DNA of 64,000 nt from Leifsonia sp040686855 (GTDB lineage Bacteria; Actinomycetota; Actinomycetes; Actinomycetales; Microbacteriaceae): assembly GCF_040686855.1 (NCBI RefSeq), contig NZ_JBFBOG010000001.1, positions 372,001 to 436,000 of the forward strand, read 5' to 3'. The translations under genes were made by a program, and so were the position numbers. Of this stretch, positions 60,949 through 64,000 are shown one piece after another; the first letter of the stretch is position 1, and the number at the start of each line of letters is the position of its first letter. A model generated the notes under the pieces. That model made no database searches, was not told where the DNA came from, and was given only the letters and a program-made list of their open reading frames with translations.

Positions 60949-61024
60949 TGGTGGAGCTAAGGAGATTCGAACTCCTGACCTCTTCGATGCGAACGAAGCG
61001 CGCTACCAACTGCGCCATAGCCCC
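60949..61024 (-). tRNA. tRNA-Ala(CGC)
   Basis: A 76-nt cloverleaf on the minus strand. The acceptor begins GGGGCTA and the 3' end is TAGCTCC followed by an encoded CCA. The D arm has GCGCAGTTGGTAGCGC, and the anticodon loop TTCGCAT gives anticodon CGC, which reads codon GCG. The T arm carries GTTCGAATC. Alanine identity is supported by the anticodon; the G3-U70 pair typical of tRNA-Ala should be checked. It ends 8 nt before the terminator. Confidence 0.96.
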
Positions 61025-61082
61025 GGGGAACTGCTTAGAAACAATAGCACTCCCGACCGGCCGAGTCGAAATCGAGCCGGTC

Positions 61083-62168
61083 TCAGCTGGCGGCCCGGCG
61101 GCGTCGCAGGACGGCGTCCAGATCCATGCTGCCGCTGTCCACCTCGTCGAGCACACCCATGCTGGCGTAGAGGCTGGGAGCGGCGGGAGCGGCGGGACCG
61201 GGAGCAGTCGCGACAGCGGCGGTCGGCGCCGCAACGACCGCAGGGGCCACGGCAACCGGCCGGAGCGGCACCGGCGAGGCGACGGGCGCGGTCACCTCCG
61301 CCGCCTTCCGCTCGAACTCCGCGCGCGCGGCCGCCCGGCGCAGCTCGGCGGCCGCGTCCACGGACGCCATCGCCGCGGCCGCGACGGTCCCGGGCGACAG
61401 GTGAAGCGGCTTCGGCAGCGGGCGCGGGGTCCAGCTCTGCTTGAGGCGTTCCTGCACCGGCACGTCGTGCTGGGCGTCGTCGTAGAGCTCCGGCGACACC
61501 TGCGAGGTGCGCACCATCGGCTGCGCGGCGACGGCGGAACGCTGCGGGCGCGCCAGGCGGGCCAGCATCCAGCCGGAGAGCGCGACGACACCCGCGGAGA
61601 GAGCGGCGGTCAGCCAGACGCCGGTGGCGACGAGCTCAACCGCCCCGGCGACGAATCCGGCGAGGCCTGCGACGAGCACGAGGGTCGAGAGGGCGCGGGT
61701 CCGGCGCAGACGCCGGCGCCGCTGGGGCGAGAGGGGCGCGGCCGCCGCGGCCGTCGCCAGCGCGCGAGCCCGCTGGGCCGCCGCCGCGCGAGCGGCGCGC
61801 TCGACGGCGATGGCCTCCGCGGCGGCGCGTTCGGCCTCCTCGGCCGCGCGACGCCGCTCCTCCGCCAGGGCCTGCTCGCGACGCGCGTGGGCCGCGGCCT
61901 CGGCGCGCGCGGCGGCGAGCGTCTTCTGCTCGGCCTTGCGCAGGATCCGCTGCTGCTCCGCGACCGTGCGCGCGGTCGCCTCCATGCGCACCTCGTCCGG
62001 CAGCTCGCTGGTCTCGGCGAGGATGCGGAGGGTCTGCTGCAGTCGCACGGCGTTGCGCTCCGTCGCCAGGTACTCGCGGCGGCGCAGCCACACCGGGACG
62101 AGATAGGCCAGCCACAGGGCGGCCGCGATCGCGACGATCACCCCGCCGCCCATCACATCCCCGTTCAT
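61083..62168 (-). CDS. Membrane-anchored coiled-coil hypothetical protein
   Basis: A 361-residue protein. It opens with a transmembrane helix (VIVAIAAALWLAYLVPVWL), then a long Ala/Arg/Glu-rich coiled coil (about residues 60-150). Two more hydrophobic helices lie near residues 160-200, and the tail is Pro/Ala-rich and probably disordered. No family recognised; such proteins are sometimes annotated as large exoproteins in Microbacteriaceae. ATG 62168 follows TACCGT by 8 nt, a leaderless-type start. It lies between tRNA-Ala and the acetyltransferase gene on the same strand. Confidence 0.72.
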   Translation of the reverse strand: MNGDVMGGGVIVAIAAALWLAYLVPVWLRRREYLATERNAVRLQQTLRILAETSELPDEVRMEATARTVAEQQRILRKAEQKTLAAARAEAAAHARREQALAEERRRAAEEAERAAAEAIAVERAARAAAAQRARALATAAAAAPLSPQRRRRLRRTRALSTLVLVAGLAGFVAGAVELVATGVWLTAALSAGVVALSGWMLARLARPQRSAVAAQPMVRTSQVSPELYDDAQHDVPVQERLKQSWTPRPLPKPLHLSPGTVAAAAMASVDAAAELRRAAARAEFERKAAEVTAPVASPVPLRPVAVAPAVVAAPTAAVATAPGPAAPAAPSLYASMGVLDEVDSGSMDLDAVLRRRRAAS

Positions 62169-62277
62169 GACCTCTACGGTAGGGGCGCGAGTCCCCGCCC
62201 CCACGTCAGGTGCGGGGGTGTGTCATGTGATCCAGAGTTCTTTCAGCGAACGTGGCGGCCCGGCTCAGCGGCCCGGC

Positions 62278-62940
62278 TCACCGGTGACGCGAGACCGGCA
62301 GCGGCACGGCGGCGGCCGCGCGGTCCTCTGCCGGGATGAGCGCGGCGTCGGCCGGTACGTTGTGATCGAGCCACCGGCGCAGCACGCCCTGGCTCAGCTC
62401 CTCGGACACCAGTCCGAAGCAGAAGTGGTCGCGCCAGTCCCCGTTGATGTGGATGTAGCGGCGCCGCAGGCCCTCGTAGCGGAACCCGAGCTTCTCGACC
62501 ACGCGCAGGCTCGGACCGTTCTCGGGGCGGATGCAGATCTCCATCCGGTGCAGGCCCAACTGGTAGAAGCAGTAGTCCGTGGCGAGTGCCACCGCCGTCG
62601 GCGTGATGTTGCGGCCTGCGAACTCCTCGGCGATCCAGTACCCGATGGTCGCACTCGACAACGACCCGTAGGTGATCGACGACACGTTGAGCTGCCCGGC
62701 GAGCTGCCCGTCCCACTCCACGATGAACGGCAGCCCGTGGCCGGCGCGCGCGTTCGCGAGCAGCGACCGGATGCTCGCGCGGGTGTCGAACGACCCCGGC
62801 GAGTACGGGCTGGTCGCCTCCCACTGCCGCAGCCAGCCGCGGTTGTCGAGCAGCGAGCGCTCGAGTGCGCGCGCATCCCGCAGCCGGATGGGGCGCAACG
62901 TCACGCGGCCCTCGGTGAGGGTGGGGACCACGATCGCCAC
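62278..62940 (-). CDS. GNAT-family N-acetyltransferase (RimJ/RimL-like)
   Basis: A 220-residue acetyltransferase. The acetyl-CoA loop region reads ATIGYWIAEEFAGRNITPTAVAL, and the end has GLHRMEICIRPENGPSLRVVEKLGFRYEG, the standard RimJ/RimL-type GNAT signature. Likely substrates are protein or ribosomal N-termini, but this is not certain from sequence. GGAGGA precedes the GTG at 62940 by 4 nt. It lies 19 nt downstream of galU, so they are probably one operon. Confidence 0.9.
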   Translation of the reverse strand: MAIVVPTLTEGRVTLRPIRLRDARALERSLLDNRGWLRQWEATSPYSPGSFDTRASIRSLLANARAGHGLPFIVEWDGQLAGQLNVSSITYGSLSSATIGYWIAEEFAGRNITPTAVALATDYCFYQLGLHRMEICIRPENGPSLRVVEKLGFRYEGLRRRYIHINGDWRDHFCFGLVSEELSQGVLRRWLDHNVPADAALIPAEDRAAAAVPLPVSRHR

Positions 62941-62959
62941 GGACTCCTCCTTCAGCCGA

Positions 62960-63937
62960 TCAGTGGTCGCGGGCGGAGAGCGTCTGGATGGGGCCGGTGG
63001 GGTCGGCCGGCATCTCCGCCACGAACTCCGTGGGCTCGTCGTCCAGCTCGCTGGCGAACTCGCGCAGCCACGGGCGGAGCTCCGGCCCGAGGTCTTCCCG
63101 GTCGCTCGCCAAGCGCACGATGGCCTTGATGTAGTCGAGCCGGTCGCCGGTGTCGTAGCGACGGCCGCGGAAGACGACGCCGTAGACGCCGCCGGTCCAG
63201 TCGGGCGCCTCGGCCATCGACTGCAGCGCGTCCGTCAGCTGGATCTCTCCGCCGCGGCCGGGATCCGTGCGCTCCAGGACGTCGAAGACCTCCGGGCGCA
63301 GCACGTAGCGGCCGATGATGGCGTAGTTGGAGGGGGCGTCCTCCTTGTTCGGCTTCTCGACCAGGCCGGTGATGCGGACGACGTCGTCCTCGTCGGTCTC
63401 CTCGACGGCTGCGGCTCCGTACAGGTGGATGGAGTCGGGGTCGACCTCGAGCAGGGCGACGACGGTCGCGTGTCGCTCGGCCTGCACCTTCAGCATCCGC
63501 TTGAGCAGGTCGTCGCGGGCGTCGATGATGTCGTCGCCGAGCAGCACGGCGAACGGCTCGCGGCCGACGTGCATCTTGGCGCGGAGCACCGCGTGGCCGA
63601 GCCCCTTCGGGTCCCCCTGGCGGACGTAGTGCATGTCGGCGAGCGCGGTGGAGTAGTTGACCTTCTCGAGCCGGTCGGTGTCCCCCTTCTTGATGAGGGT
63701 CTCCTCCAGCTCGGAGTTGCGGTCGAAGTGGTTCTCGAGGGCGTTCTTGTTGCGGCCCGTGATCATCAGGACGTCGTGCAGGCCCGCATCCACGGCCTCC
63801 TCGACCACGTACTGGATGGCGGGCTTGTCCACGACCGGCAGCATCTCCTTGGGCATCGCCTTCGTAGCCGGGAGGAAGCGGGTTCCGAGTCCGGCGGCGG
63901 GGATCACTGCTTTCGTAACGCGGTCGTGGTTAGCCAT
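62960..63937 (-). CDS. galU: UTP-glucose-1-phosphate uridylyltransferase
   Basis: Makes UDP-glucose for cell-envelope sugar synthesis. The 325 residues show the nucleotidyltransferase loop AGLGTRFLPATKAMPKEMLP at the N-terminus, VDKPAIQYVVEEA, the LLGDDIID metal site and GLVEKPNKEDAPSNYAIIGRYV. Length is normal. ATG 63937 follows TACTGT by 8 nt. Upstream the region is shared with a divergent gene that begins at 63997. Downstream, rimJ-like follows after 19 nt. Confidence 0.97.
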   Translation of the reverse strand: MANHDRVTKAVIPAAGLGTRFLPATKAMPKEMLPVVDKPAIQYVVEEAVDAGLHDVLMITGRNKNALENHFDRNSELEETLIKKGDTDRLEKVNYSTALADMHYVRQGDPKGLGHAVLRAKMHVGREPFAVLLGDDIIDARDDLLKRMLKVQAERHATVVALLEVDPDSIHLYGAAAVEETDEDDVVRITGLVEKPNKEDAPSNYAIIGRYVLRPEVFDVLERTDPGRGGEIQLTDALQSMAEAPDWTGGVYGVVFRGRRYDTGDRLDYIKAIVRLASDREDLGPELRPWLREFASELDDEPTEFVAEMPADPTGPIQTLSARDH

Positions 63938-63984
63938 GCCGCCTACAGTATCCGCATTTTCAGGGTGCACAGGATGGCATCTCC

Positions 63985-63999
63985 TAGGATTGCCTCATG
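63985..63999 (+). promoter_or_regulatory. Leaderless-type start of a gene cut by the right window edge
   Basis: TAGGAT at 63985-63990 is followed 7 nt later by ATG at 63997-63999, the same spacing seen at the verified starts in this window. Only one codon is visible, so no product can be named. In related actinobacteria the gene divergent from galU is often a 5-formyltetrahydrofolate cyclo-ligase; that is recollection, not sequence evidence. Confidence 0.5.
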
Positions 64000-64000
64000 G

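Overview
The window is high-GC actinobacterial chromosome, most likely from a member of the Microbacteriaceae (Leifsonia-like). Three things point there: the dense, short-spaced gene layout; many GTG starts; and a hexamer of the form TANNNT lying 7-8 nt before about thirty start codons, which is the signature of leaderless mRNAs. No phage, insertion sequence, CRISPR array or rRNA operon is visible. It is mostly core and metabolic sequence with a few small accessory patches. Part of one gene (metG) is cut at the left edge, and a new gene begins 4 nt before the right edge.

Layout. 1-5592: rsmI-metG on the minus strand diverges from a protein O-mannosyltransferase and a sedolisin (S53) protease. 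5633-9580: a YeiH-family membrane protein, a guanidinium exporter (gdx) behind a guanidine-III riboswitch, metY with a CoA-binding partner, and a methyltransferase. 9633-13721: a large SARP/NB-ARC/TPR regulator followed by a small HTH + Clp_N pair with two palindromic operators over its promoter. 13840-19584: a DrrAB-type ABC exporter, serine dehydratase, rhodanese, glutathione peroxidase and a DksA/TraR zinc-finger protein. 19603-34543: a large LuxR-type ATPase regulator, an FMN reductase, aldo-keto reductases, methyltransferase, acylphosphatase, aminotransferase class IV, YyaL-type thioredoxin protein and an acyl-CoA ligase. 34663-42071: HrpA helicase, an SDR and a polar amino-acid ABC importer. 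42216-46813: sulfurtransferase and the ribonucleotide reductase operon. 46896-50173: MFS transporter and a DUF559 gene bracketed by inverted copies of a palindromic repeat. 50253-55836: two TetR systems with clear operators, SDR, acyl-CoA dehydrogenase and an M24 peptidase. 56271-64000: a kinase/M23-like/aminotransferase fusion, LysG-LysE, tRNA-Ala(CGC), an acetyltransferase and galU.

Most unusual points. (1) The ribonucleotide reductase operon appears to encode its large-subunit redox tail separately. NrdA (827 aa) ends in a flexible Ala/Pro linker with no C-terminal cysteines. A 25-codon ORF whose GTG overlaps the nrdA stop has its own near-perfect Shine-Dalgarno sequence and ends in Cys-Glu-Ser-Cys-Gln. 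The partner NrdB has Phe in place of the radical Tyr, so it is of the class Ic (metal-radical) type. (2) Five long imperfect inverted repeats sit in intergenic gaps, most able to fold in two exclusive ways; two of them are 82% identical inverted copies flanking a DUF559 nuclease-like gene. (3) A two-gene HTH/Clp_N module carries operators that fit autorepression. (4) A kinase-phospholyase fusion lies beside a LysG/LysE exporter pair.
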